DNA from: Orbilia blumenaviensis
Taxonomy: Eukaryota > Ascomycota > Orbiliomycetes > Orbiliales > Orbiliaceae
Direction of reading: 5' to 3'
Assembly (NCBI GenBank): GCA_036872755.1
Contig: JAVHNS010000006.1
Span: forward strand, 310,001 to 374,000
DNA length: 64,000 bases
Shown here in pieces: positions 1 to 11,680 of this stretch (position 1 is its first letter; each line of letters opens with the position of its first letter). The notes beneath the pieces are model-generated. The model worked only from the letters and a program-made list of their open reading frames with translations. It searched no databases and was not told the origin of the DNA. A program made the translations under genes and the position numbers.

Positions 1-2230
1 ACGCGGTGTGAGTATTCCATGGCCGAGCTTTGAGCACAGAGCCAAAGCACAAGGGTTTTTGGATATCTTGGTTCGCAACACGCTTTAGTGTTGCATTCCC
101 TGTCCCAAGCTCACTGGCCGTCTCACCGGCTGGCGGGACTTCGAATAATGGGTTCGGGCCACGGGATAACCTTGTATCTCTAGGGACGTGAAGAGGCTGC
201 GCACCGAAGAAATTTCGCTAGCTTGAAAAGGAAAGGGGGGAAAGAAACAAGATGTACATACGTTGGTCTCATTGGATGTACACCAGAATAACACAATGAT
301 ACCACGGGTATTCCCATTCGGGGCGTTCCTGAAATTGCCTGTCCCAGCAACATGTTCTCACACCCCACGGCCTCAACAAAACCCTTTACGATATTTGGGG
401 CCTAGAATTGGTACTATGATACTCTATGCAGGGATGTCTTTGGTTTGAAGTTATGTTCGAAATCTTACCCGATGGGAGGAATATAGATGTCTGGGTTTCT
501 TATTAAGGGAGATTTTACGATCCTCCACGAGCTGTTCTAGCATAAGCGCATGTTTTATGTTGGATAATTGTGGCATTAGTATTTGGCCGATTAAGTGGCC
601 GTCTTTCAATCCAACAAGGAGGTACATATAAACTTAGACTGTTAGATACGGTTTCTTGCCCCATGTGTGTACATCAATAGATTGTCCATGGAAGATATAC
701 GCCCAATTGGTCAAGCTCTATCATATGGTTCTACTAGGATGATCGATGAATAATGTTACAAGCCCTGTAATATAATGTCACTATCTGTAACCTGGCCCTC
801 CATATGCTCTTCCCACTTTCCGAATTGAGCTGGTATAGCTCATAGTAGTATATAGCGTATTCCTCCCTGATTGCACTTCAACGGAAGCCTAGGGACTTTG
901 AGAGGTTTAACACTTACTATTGTGCTGAGTTACCCCTAGCTGGCTGGTTTGATGTATTATATTCTATGCCCTCCGAAGGAAAGGGATTAAAGCCTTACTG
1001 TCTAATAATCTACGGATACACTTTTCCACTTCTGAATACCTCCCAATGTCTAGCTCAGATTGTACATGTAACCATCGTAATAATTCATGGAGCTAATTAC
1101 CAACGTTAGAGCTGTTATCTCATCGTACAAGCCTCGCAGCTAACCTATATTTACTTATATCTTAAACTGATCTAGAGTGCTTGTGTAATTGGTATATAGA
1201 GTCTTGGGCTTCTATGAGCTTCGAGGGCACTAGTGTACTATGGAGGGGTGCCTTTATGCCTTGGCTTCGCTTGCGTGACATACGGGACGAAGGGGTTGGT
1301 TTGGTTTGTGGGCTACCATCCGTACCTCATCCTTTAAGGCCTACTCCCTAACCAATGCAATTTCTTAGTTGGTGCTACACGGAAAGTGATTCGCGAGTGA
1401 TCTAAATTAGCAACGATACTTTTTTTTCACTCTTCGGCCTCTCAAGAGACACTGTGTATGCATTTACGTATGATGATCGACGGTATATATGCATAGGCTG
1501 AGTTCGGCGACTAAGTATACTCAGAGACGCGCATGTGGAATCCATTCGCGACAGTTACTAATAGGCGTTACATCATACATTCGCCGATGCCGGCTGGTCT
1601 GGCTGTGTCTAATCATAAGAGTAGCCTCGTGAGCGTGTCTGCATATGAGGATGCGAGTATATATATAAGCAACGCTTGGACCAATGCTTTCATTCCAATC
1701 CCCGCATGCAACCTTAACCATCTCCATTTTTTTTAAGGATCGAATGTCTCCAACCATCACCAGAAGAGTTAAGAATATCTCTGCGATTTGGCTGCGCCAG
1801 CCTGTCAACTGTACAGCTATAGTGGATAATTTCGGATTGTTATGTCAACATTACACATACAAAGTGCAGCTCAGGACGGGCAAGTCCCTATAGGATCCCA
1901 AATGATTGGTTGGAATTATAGGGCCGGTTTGATAGAAGGTGGTTGGGAATACGGGCTTTCGGAAGCAAGGAAGGATGGTGCCCTCTGACACGTCAACATC
2001 GCAAGCGCAAGCGACACTCGATAGCTTCTCGACAAGCAAAACGAAGCGATAACATGTACCACAATAGTTCCATGCACATAAACGCCATACAAAAGAGATC
2101 TTTCACCCAAACTCCCCGCTGAATAAATAAAGGAACAAAATTCTAACCCAACAGGGAAATGACTCGAGGTCATTCGATACCCAACAACACCATCCATAAC
2201 TACCTTCGATCAAAAGAATAAGACACCGTA
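1..2230. other. gene-free left flank
   Basis: No coding region can be supported. Open frames are short (under 100 codons), occur on both strands and show no recognisable domain. The DNA is AT-leaning with TA-rich stretches. The part next to 2230 is the 3' flank of the DUF7730 gene. Confidence 0.5.
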
Positions 2231-3301
2231 TCAGGCGTCTAATAAATCAATAGGACCGTCCCACTTTAGCAGAAGACGTTTCTCGAGACCCTTGCACCAT
2301 GCGCGGATATCCTCCCAAGAAATATGGATATCTGGAAGCTCCCTATTTGGCCATACGCCTGGATTTAGGACAACCCTAACTTCCTTCAAAGGACACATCC
2401 TGAACATGCAAAACGGTCTCTTGTAATAAACATCGGCGTCGAAGGACTGCATATATTCTCTAGACCGCCTGGTGCTTTGTAGCGAGGATGCAAAATCAAT
2501 CCAGATGTAGAGTCTTTGCAAAGAAGGGAATTCGGCAACCGCATCCCCTTCGAGAGAGTGGCCCCAGTCTTCCATCTCGTGGCTGAGGGAGATGTCGAAG
2601 TGAAGGGATCGGATATTCGCGAGAGAGAATTTATTTGTACTAATGACAAAGGTGTCGAAGACGGTTGGAGAACGAAAAGAGAATGTCATTTCCCTCAAGT
2701 AGATGTACTTGGCCTCTTCGTATATTCCCTTGCAGGTTCGGAGGAAACGAAGGTCCAGGCCCTTGTAAGGGCGGTTTGCAGGGATCAGACAATCGCAGTG
2801 CCGGACATAAAAGTATGTTTTAGAATCATCATTCAGTGGCCTGACGCAGCCGCCAGGGACGAGGTTGATATTCAAATGGTCGGCCGTACCGATCATATAA
2901 GAGTAAACTCCAGCTTCCATAGCTCCGTCATGGCGACACTCCTCCAGAATAGCACGACCCCCATGTCTCCCACTAAAAGTTTTGAGGTCAGCAATCCCGG
3001 ACCAATCTTGCCAATTGGCTTCGACATGGATAAAATTTCGCCCAACCACATGCTTGTATATTTCCAATCTGACTTCGGCTGGGAATTTGAAAAATATACA
3101 TCGCTTTCCATTTGCAGAGGTAGTATGGCCGGCGCCAGGGTTATTATCAGACTCAAAGAAACATTTTTGATCGGCCTCGTCGCCACTATATCCAAGGGCC
3201 CATTCAGAGTCCGCATTAAGCCTATATTCAGCCATGGGAGTATTGCGAGGGCCCTCGGCACAAGCAGAATTTGGCACTCCTTGTGGAAAGCTAGCATGCA
3301 T
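2231..3301 (-). CDS. DUF7730 / F-box-like domain protein
   Basis: Predicted intracellular protein of 356 aa in one exon. The diagnostic part is the block FFKFPAEVRLEIYKHVVG at about residues 71-88, the usual opening of fungal DUF7730/2EXR proteins. Downstream is LRFLRTCKGIYEEAKYIYLR, the second conserved block, in which a 'had it been returned to' helix follows a Leu-Arg-x-Cys motif. Function of the family is unknown; members are numerous in Leotiomycetes. The frame stays open to 3367, but the only start-like codon there is TTG and the frame hits TAA just beyond it, so I chose the ATG at 3301. The ATG at 3235 (MAEYRLN) is a good alternative giving 334 aa. The hydrophobic stretch upstream of 3301 would look like a signal peptide but has no ATG. 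The gene lies upstream of nothing on its strand; the F-box gene at 4009 precedes it in the same orientation. Confidence 0.72.
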   Translation of the reverse strand: MHASFPQGVPNSACAEGPRNTPMAEYRLNADSEWALGYSGDEADQKCFFESDNNPGAGHTTSANGKRCIFFKFPAEVRLEIYKHVVGRNFIHVEANWQDWSGIADLKTFSGRHGGRAILEECRHDGAMEAGVYSYMIGTADHLNINLVPGGCVRPLNDDSKTYFYVRHCDCLIPANRPYKGLDLRFLRTCKGIYEEAKYIYLREMTFSFRSPTVFDTFVISTNKFSLANIRSLHFDISLSHEMEDWGHSLEGDAVAEFPSLQRLYIWIDFASSLQSTRRSREYMQSFDADVYYKRPFCMFRMCPLKEVRVVLNPGVWPNRELPDIHISWEDIRAWCKGLEKRLLLKWDGPIDLLDA

Positions 3302-4008
3302 TCCTGCTAGCGACTGGGTACAGTTCCATGTACCAAGTAAGACGCAAAAAATGAGACAGAAGCTCAAGATTCTTGTTTACTCTAGCAATCAGAACCACTA
3401 CTGAGGCATCCATGATAAGGAGTACTCACAGATACGAGAGCAGCTGGGAACGATACAGTCAGGGCTCGCTCGGTCGCGTTATAGCGAATGTTTGTAGGGT
3501 GATGAAGGGTGTAGATGAAGGTGAGATTAGGCGTGGACGACGTTGGAGTGGTTGTCGGGTTGCTAAGGGGCTGTTTCCAAACATTGCTCAGCCGCAATTT
3601 GAGGAGTCGTCCCGAACGCTCATTCGGCCCGCCGACGCCTACGATTTGCCCCCGATATCACATGATCTGCCATAACATGCTGACTTATAGCCTCCACTTA
3701 TTGAAATGACACCAACGCCCCGACACTGCATCTGTATTACCCTTTCTACTATCTCTACGCTCGATTGACTTATCTCTCCCGGGCTCACAATTCACAAGTC
3801 GATAGTTCCTATAATAGAAATCTATCATTAGCCTAAGACCTTTGTATGGGCACACTCAATGGCCAATGAATTGGATATGGGGAGTATGTGGCACACTAGC
3901 ATACCTATCGTAGGATCATAAGTTGTAGCAGTAAACCTGTCCAAGTTTAAGAGCATCACATTAGGTCTTTAAGTACCACCAATTGTTTGCTGAGACTGGG
4001 GGCATATC
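3302..4008. other. intergenic spacer between two minus-strand genes
   Basis: Holds the promoter of the DUF7730 gene and the 3' flank of the F-box gene. Short overlapping frames on both strands (about 3373-3709) have no recognisable content. A possible leader intron on the minus strand (GTGAGT donor near 3432, CTAG acceptor near 3385) could give the DUF7730 gene a spliced 5' UTR; this is only a suggestion. Confidence 0.35.
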
Positions 4009-5469
4009 TTACTGGATCCCTCTTTCACCCATCAACCTCCTCGCCTCCTTCAGTTTCAAACTACCTGAAGCTTTCGGTGGGTGATTTATAACTCTCACAT
4101 CAACCTCGTTTAATTTTTCTAGCTTTTCGTCCTTCATTGTCGCGACTCTCGTGATCAAACAAAGTACTACCTCGTCCCAATCACCCCTTCCACCATGCGC
4201 AAATGATGGGTACCGTATTTTTACTGCCAAATTTTCAAGATTAGCCGGTAAAACGTTTCCCATTCGAATAACGGGGGCTTCTATATCTGCCAGCAGCAAC
4301 ATGCTAACTTGAAGGGTTTCTAGTTTCGCGAAAGCCGAGAAATCAAGCTGGAAATTCGGGTTATGTCGGTTGTCGAAACCCTTGTAGTAACTCATGCAAA
4401 GGTATTCTAGGGTATCTTTGTTCTCCAGCAGGGCTTGGTGAACAGCCTGAACATCTTCTCTGCTATCTCGGGTTCTACTCCCAATAAAACAATCGAACTC
4501 TCTCAAATTTTTGGATGCTCGAATAATATCTGGGATCAGGAAAGTACGAGAGGGGTTGTTGTAGAACGAAAGGTCCGTGATCGAAGACGTGTTCCTGATA
4601 GCCAGTAGTCTATTCTTGCACAATGGATTGTAGCTAAGAAACCTGTCATAGGCATCAAGGAGTGCTGGTGATAGAACTGCTGCCGGCTCCGGCTCCGGTT
4701 CTGTATTCAAGGCCAGGCCCTTCATCTTCTGGGAAATCGATAGTCGAAGATTATCTTCGCCAAATGGCAGCGTATCGGCACCATCTTCAGATGTAAACCT
4801 GACATGTTCGAGGCCTGGGAGGCCTATGAGCGCGCCTAGCGTTGTTCGACATGGAGATGCTCCGCAAGAATCCACCTCAATGTACTCTAATTCCATTCGT
4901 CTAACAGTATCGCCGAACGGGAGTGGTGCGATATCAATAGCTAAGAGTAGCCATCTCGTCATGAGTGGATCTTCCCGTTTCGCTGACCGCAAGACTAGAT
5001 GAAGAGACCCCAGTCGCGGTATCAAATAGAACAGTGCCGCCACTAGGACACCCATTGGGTGATCCGCGAGCCCTTCGACATCTTGCTCTTGAATAGCCTG
5101 GTTCTCTACTGTTCGTTTCAAGAAACCGTAGCTCCTTACAAACGATTCCGCCTTGCCCCACTTATTCGACAGCTCAGTGGAATCCCATGGGCCCACCGCT
5201 ATAGTCCGAACCACATACCCCAAGCCCGGGTTCCTCTGGGCCAGCCGTAGAAACTCGCAAATTCTCTCCTTCGTGCAGAGATTCTTTTCGGTTATTGAAA
5301 GATCCGGGTCTTCATGCATATACCTGAACGCAACCTGATAAAACGCACGGCATGTAAGCGAGAAGTCAGCCAGAACGTTGCCGAATCGGTCGGAATTATA
5401 ATATTGCGTTCGAAGTTTTAGAGCAATATCTTCGAGTAGCTCATTAGGAAGGTCAGTGATGATAGCCAT
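4009..5469 (-). CDS. F-box domain protein, paralogue A
   Basis: Predicted 486-aa single-exon protein. The N-terminus MAIITDLPNELLEDIALKL is a typical fungal F-box (LPxELLxxI), which in known proteins binds Skp1 and presents a substrate to the SCF ubiquitin ligase. The remainder has degenerate Leu-rich segments, as expected of a substrate-binding half. The frame is open ten codons further upstream but begins with GTG there, so the ATG at 5469 is the start. Several blocks match the plus-strand F-box gene at 11681: LGYVVRTIAVGPWDS against LGYVTRELKIGPWSS, a VxxLxYLxPxLxxLxLxL block, and SPCRTTLGALIGLPGLEHV against YPCSTTVAEILQLPALRKF. The two are therefore paralogues. Substrate unknown. An acidic/proline patch (EPEPEPAA) lies mid-protein. 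Confidence 0.85.
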   Translation of the reverse strand: MAIITDLPNELLEDIALKLRTQYYNSDRFGNVLADFSLTCRAFYQVAFRYMHEDPDLSITEKNLCTKERICEFLRLAQRNPGLGYVVRTIAVGPWDSTELSNKWGKAESFVRSYGFLKRTVENQAIQEQDVEGLADHPMGVLVAALFYLIPRLGSLHLVLRSAKREDPLMTRWLLLAIDIAPLPFGDTVRRMELEYIEVDSCGASPCRTTLGALIGLPGLEHVRFTSEDGADTLPFGEDNLRLSISQKMKGLALNTEPEPEPAAVLSPALLDAYDRFLSYNPLCKNRLLAIRNTSSITDLSFYNNPSRTFLIPDIIRASKNLREFDCFIGSRTRDSREDVQAVHQALLENKDTLEYLCMSYYKGFDNRHNPNFQLDFSAFAKLETLQVSMLLLADIEAPVIRMGNVLPANLENLAVKIRYPSFAHGGRGDWDEVVLCLITRVATMKDEKLEKLNEVDVRVINHPPKASGSLKLKEARRLMGERGIQ

Positions 5470-8311
5470 CAGAATGAATACGGAGGCTAGATCCACCACC
5501 CCTGCACTGTTCGGCAGCCCGAAATCTCAAATCTGAGCTGCACCTACGCGGAGGTGGGGAACCCGAAATTGTGACCAATAGGAATATCTGCGGCAGGCAA
5601 GAATATCTCCTATTCGTTACCGGAATCGAGAAACGTTATCCGTTGCGGGTTATCTAAGGGCAATTAGCATAGACCTTGTAACGCAATGCTGAGCGCTCAA
5701 GACCGCAGGCCAGTATTGACCATACGTACCGATACATAAGTTACCTTTCAACGCCAAAGAAAATCGTACCCCCGAATGCCCTGGGCCCTGATACCGTCTA
5801 CCCGCTAAAAGACTCTTTCGTCGGTACGTCTAAGACGAGTCAAAGAAACGCGAGAAACCTGCTGTTGTGTCATGAGAGATGCGAGATGCCCCGCGCCTGC
5901 ATGCTGTATCAATCCAGCCTGTCACATAATACCACAGTCAACACAAAAATATCAACATTCACGTTGAGTCACAAAATACACCGGACTACGATCGGAGTCA
6001 AGGTACTAATCGCGATGTTAATCTTAACAATTACAGCGTCACGCCCAGAATTTCTAGATTTCTAAGACTATCCATCTTTGAATATCTGCAACTATGACGT
6101 TTGCCCCGTTTTGCCCCGCCCTACCTCTCCAGAATGGCAGAACGCAAATTGCTTATACATTACCGGATTAGTAGTTATACAGGATCTCGAAGAAGAGTGG
6201 AAAATATAAGGCAAAATTTCACTCGCCTATTTTTAACGGTGCGAGGCGGCTTTGAAGGTAGTGCGAATGGGTGGTATACGTGGCAAAGATCCGGAGAGCC
6301 GACAGAATCTCGATAAACACACAGACACCGGTACTGTAACAAACACCGACATCGGCTGCAGTGGGCCTCTTGGTCATCGAGAGACCCATCGCATATATTT
6401 CTTTTTACTTGCGTTTGCGTTTATAGAAGCTATCAAATCTAGAATCCCGAAAGGAACGTTCGAATTGTGTCCGAGGCCAGATATTGAGCCCTAGACAGTG
6501 CGAGCGAAATTCTACGAGACAAGCGAAATTTCAAAATTTTGGTGGCAACAACCCGCTCACCAGCCCATCTATCGCGCCTAGCTCGGTAAAATAAGACCAC
6601 GACCGAAAAATAAGGAAAGAAGAGGGAAAGAAAAAAAAAAAAAACGAGGCTGATACTATGAAACAATCTGGTGGATCAGGAGCTGGAATTCAAAGCGTAT
6701 TTAAAACAACTTTCGAGTAATTTACAGGTGGAGGATCCGCTCCAAATATTCAAGCCATCACTTCTAGGTATATGATTCATATAAATACAACCCATAGGTG
6801 CATACTTTTGAGGCGATCACAAGGCTGAGGGCTTGGCTTAACGATACACACGGGCAAATCCGGGCCGAACCTATAGAGTTATTGGCATTAAACAGAATCG
6901 TCAGACGCTTACGTCTCCAAAGTAATTTGGGTCTGTCGCACCGAGTATGAAACCTGGGTAGTATATTCACGTTTGGTAAGAAAGCAATGCGTTATTCTGC
7001 CATCACAAAGGTACATGAGATACCACCTCAAACCTGCATACTAGCGGTATACTATAGCGCTGCAGCCTATTTTTAGGAAATTTCAACATTCAAAAATCCT
7101 TATATAGTCAAGCAGAAGCGGTGCGGTGCAGCACGTGCGCACATGTTCACCCGTAGCTTTTTTCTTTTCTTTTCTTTTTATGACAGTCAGAGAACCGAAT
7201 AAATTACCCTTGCGCATATACAAAAAGTACGCGAATACCCATTAACGCGAGAAAAGAAAGAAAAAGAAAGAAAAAAGTCGGGTAGTCATGGGACCAACCT
7301 GGGTATTGGACTTAGCTAGCAGAGAGTATCTTGTCGAGACCATCGAGGCCCGCTTTCGCGGGACTAAGAAACATGAGGACAATCAAATCGACTACAACTT
7401 TGCGCATATTGTTCTAATCGAATTTATTTTATATAGCTTCCCAAAACGAGTGTTGAGCAATTCGTTTCGGTAAGGAACTGATTTTCTTTTTAGAAAAAAA
7501 AAAAAAACCTAAGCCGTCAGGCTTAATTATATTAAGAATTAAAAATTAAGTAAAAGCCAACGCATGGGGAAGATTTGGGTATAAGACAACCATTGTATGC
7601 TATCCCTTGGTAACGTTGTGGTACGAGGGTATACAGGAAAGTACTTGTAGGTGCCTAAAAAGCGAGAATGGACTGGTTGCCAAACAAGCAAATCAAAAAT
7701 AGAAAACAAACAGAAAGCCTTTTTTTTATGTTTTCTATTTTTCGTTGTTTTTTTGATAGATGGATAGCTGAGGAAAGGTGATCTCGTAAGACAGCCCGAG
7801 GCTATCATTTGACTACGAGAAGGCTTGCTATCACAGAACCCTTTGAATTTCGGAAAACCGCGGAGCGTACTGAGTATGCTATCGGGGTTGAAAAATAACA
7901 ATCGGCGGGATAGTGGTGGTAAGGTCTCGCTAACTGCAGCTAGCTTTAAGTTTAGGAGTAATGTGGTATCATAAACGAGCCTTCGCGAAGTGACTCGGCC
8001 GGAGACAGAGAAGGGTCCATATTGCGCTGTCCATACTGGATGGGGACGTAGCCTCCGGTCCCAAAGGCCGAGTCATATCGTTAAAATTTCTCATGCTTAA
8101 AGATTTAAAGTAGCAGTAGGCTTCGCTCAGGTTCACTTATGATCCAAAGATTTGGGGCCGTTCATCTCGCTTTCATAAATCGGGTCCCGAAATTTGATGC
8201 TCCAAAAGAAAATCAAGTTGAAAAGCAGAAGTGAAAAGTGCAGAGGCTGTCTCATGTGTCAGTGTCGTTTCTGTTGTTGTTGTTCGTAATGAATTTAGAC
8301 AAGGGCAGTCC
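5470..8311. other. gene-free stretch
   Basis: No supportable gene. It contains homopurine/homopyrimidine runs, such as a C/T-rich tract near 7156-7184 and an A run near 7492-7507. The frames present are short and overlap on both strands. The right edge is the 3' flank of the small gene at 8312. Confidence 0.45.
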
Positions 8312-9061
8312 TCATGGCCCCCGTTTTCGGCCTTCAGAGCGTCGCTTAGCCGATTGCCATTGGCTGATCACCGCGTTATTGGGGTCGAGTGAAAGCGTTT
8401 CCATTTCGGGGAGAATATCAACCTCTCTCTCAAGCTCACGCTGGTCTTGGGACGTCGCCCAATAAGCTGTATCTTGTGCGTCCCCTTCAACAGAAAACGA
8501 AGCTGGGTAGCCATAATCGGTATTTCTCGAAGTTGCGAAATTCCTATCAAATTCGTGGTATTCTGCTGCGGCCCATGATCCTCTGGTGTATATCTGGAAG
8601 CTTGATGAACTCGTGGCATGCGAATTATGGAAAAAGGGCCTATCGGGGGCATTCATCCACTGCTGAATTTGAATGATTTTTGCTTGATCTGAATCGGGAT
8701 GGAGAACGTCGCCCATAAGTAGATATTCCTCGTCGCGGGCATGGTTCGAAGCACCGTGGTTGTTCTCGAAGAAGCGATCAGCACATTCGTTAAAAGAGGG
8801 AAGGCACCGCATTTCGACGCTCGCTGTCATCTATAAGAATCCAAGGGATTAATTCATATTTACGACTCGATGTGCAACAGTGACCTTTCCACTTACTTGT
8901 TCGGCTTGTGTTAAGAGCGACGGAGTGGCGCCTGCAAACTCGCCACGGGAGCTCCTTTCAAAGTGTTCCGGCATTGGTCGGGAATGACGGCGGGATTTTC
9001 TCTTCCCACTACGCTTCTCTTTACGTGCTTTTTCATAAATCATATTGAGGTCTGCTGGCAT
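8312..9061 (-). CDS. small two-exon hypothetical protein
   Basis: Not recognised. Exon 1 runs 9061-8897 and exon 2 runs 8830-8312, joined in phase 0 across a 66-bp intron with a consensus GTAAGT donor and a TTATAG acceptor. The product is 227 aa. The N-terminal 40 residues are strongly basic (a KARKEKRSGKRKSRRHSR block) and read like a nuclear or nucleic-acid-binding signal. The rest is polar, with Asn, His, Ser and Glu, and no membrane segment. Exon 2 opens with its own ATG, so a 172-aa product is also possible. An ATG nine codons upstream of the chosen start (9088) is in frame. Evidence for a real gene is the clean splice-site pair with frame kept; no domain is visible. Confidence 0.55.
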
Positions 9062-11680
9062 AATATATCTAAGCGGTAGCAGACACATTGTTTATTAGCC
9101 AGGGAGGACCTTCTATTGTATAGTTTAGAAGAGGTATGATAAATTATGTACAAAAACATATATTAGTGTTGAACTCGCCTTTTATTCAAGTGATTGACTG
9201 TGAAGCTATGGATATTAAAGTCTACGACCGAGTTGAGCGGATTATAGTACTGTCTAGCGTTGTTTAAGTCTTTCCGGGGGGGGAGGGGGGGTTTTTATAG
9301 GTTGATGAACCTCTCGCCTTTGTGTCAAGCGGAAGGTTACTTTAATAAATAGACAACAAGAACTTATATTTAGAGGAGGAAAAGACAAAATCGGCAGATT
9401 TTTTGATTATGATTGCTGGGCTTGTGATGATGCGAACGCGGATAGGCATGTGGGGGTGGGGGCTGTTTTAAAGCCTTTTGGCACCTCCAAATGTTCGCCT
9501 TGAAACATCACACTACTAACATTGTGAGACTTTATTAGTTCATAGGCCCCAAGAGGTACATATGCTATCCGGGCATATGCGTCGATACTGGGTATGTACC
9601 AAGCGAGTTTGCGAACCTATACGGGCCTTGCTTCATGAAATTCGCGGAAGTATACGTAACCTACCCCCCGGTTGTATAGGGGAGGAGCAGGTCAGGCCGT
9701 TAGTCACTCTACATTTCTACACCCTCACAGTTCTGTTACTGCTTGGGGCCTAGATTGGGCAGATGACCTCTGCAGGCTGTTAACGTTCCCGTCACAAAAG
9801 GATTTGAATAAAAAGAAACGTGAAGGTGGCGGACGTTCGCGGATTTATGTAGATGAGTGCGGGGCCAAACGGAAAGATCAATACCACGATTCATCGCTCC
9901 GAGTGGAGTATTCTATGAACGGTCGGTACATTCGTGCCCGAGTTAGGCGGTTCTAAAAGCGTGGTAGCTGCCGACGCGACGATTACCATCTGGCCTCCTC
10001 TTGATCCTTCCAATATCGAATCCTTTTGCCGCATCCACAAAGTTAGTTGCGCTCAAGAGCACACTCTCACTTCACCCCGAATCCCAAAAGGTTTAAGAGG
10101 TGCCCCGGCACGACGAAAGCTTATTAATACCTAATTAATAATCGGATTGACGTTCGAGTTTTGTAGGAAAATCCTGCCGGCCTTGCGCTGGTTAGATTAG
10201 ATCGTGGGAAGGCTTAAAGCTAGCAGATGTAGATTATAACAACGGGGATGAGGGGTAGCTTACATCTCCGCGGTTAACGAGGCTCACAATCATTAACCAG
10301 GTATTTGCAGAGGCACAAGAGTGATTACCTCAGGCCCTGCCGCTTCCATCGCAATCGATACAATGCAGAACCGAAAGACAAGAATGCCTCTCGAGATTGA
10401 TCTCCTGGTGCTGATATCTCTAGATTGCGCAATAAATCGGAATAGTATACTGGCCCTCGGTTGATAGTGTCACTAGTTATCCGATATCTCTTGGCTTAAG
10501 CCGCAGAGCAGCATACCCACTAGTTACAGCCTGAGCACGAACCACTAGCCCATCGTGAGAATCCTGGCTTGGCGCGGAGAGTGGGGGCCCAAGCCACCAG
10601 CAGTAACCCTGCTCGAGTGCTTTGTAACTCCCACCATCAATGCATCATCCTTTCCTGCAGTTTCGCAGATGCTTGCAAAGGCTGATATTCCAGTCCTCTG
10701 CATTGCCGTCACCATCAAAAGCAGCGGTAACTACTGCCCAAGCCAGTACCGTGTCTAGGCCTCCCGTGCAATTTGACCGCCGCTTTCAGTCCCGCCACGA
10801 GGGTAAGACCAGTCACCATTTCGCCGGTAACCAGGCCAGGGAGGCTGCCAGAACCCTAGGCAGGCTACCCAAACTCTGACTCAGCTAGATTCCCCGATCG
10901 CGAGCGAGAGTTAGATCCAGTTCACATGGGCCGCAGCCGATTTGATTTATATGCCGAGATACACGCGATACTGATTAGGGTAGAGGCACGGCTACTTACT
11001 TGCGATAGATATTATTGCAAACTTGTGATGCAATTGCAAAGCCAGGCAAAGACGACAGTTCCATGGACCGATAAACCCGCAGAATCGAATCCACCCGATT
11101 CCACTGGAGCCACGAGGACCATATCATCTCAACAATATTAGATAGCCCAAGCCTTTCACAACAGAAATTTGGGTTCCCTTGAGTACTGTACAGTACAGCT
11201 CTAGAGCCAGTCCCTCAACAAATTCTAGCAAGCGAGGCTAGCTAGCACTCGCAACGCTAGCAGGCCGATCGAGGAACGGCGATTCCTCGCAGCCCCTGTA
11301 TACCACAAAGTTCAAGCTATATAACTCTACCCTGGAACCAAAGGTCCCGAGTACCATCCAGCTGGTACCACAAGCAACAAAATAGAAAGAAGGGGTACCT
11401 GGCTTGAGCATTCTGAGCGTGTCTTGGAACATCGTAACCGATTCCACATGCAGAGAAGGCTGCCGGCTGCCTGAACTGCAACGTCCGACAACACAAAATT
11501 CGAGGCTAATCATTTCAACTGCAGACATCGGCGGGTTTGGCTCCGCCCCTGCTGCGTCGTCAATATCAAAGACGCCTTTCTGTCTGCCTAGCGATCGGAC
11601 GGCACTCTATCTTTATTTCTCCTCTATTCTTCTTCCTATTCGGGTATTGCCTAGACTCTACCAAGGGGGTGCTTTTCTTC
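9062..11680. other. gene-free stretch with F-box promoter
   Basis: Between divergent genes (8312 minus, 11681 plus). It contains a short G-rich run near 9276-9292 and a stretch around 9430-9470 rich in G/T. No frame is convincing. The last about 100 bases before 11681 are pyrimidine-rich, typical of a fungal leader. Confidence 0.4.

Noticed and set aside
2516..3310. 264-codon plus-strand open frame
   Set aside because: It lies entirely opposite the DUF7730 gene, which has recognisable motifs; this is its antisense shadow.
4009..5499. start of the F-box gene at 5499
   Set aside because: The codon there is GTG; the first ATG at 5469 sits right before the F-box.
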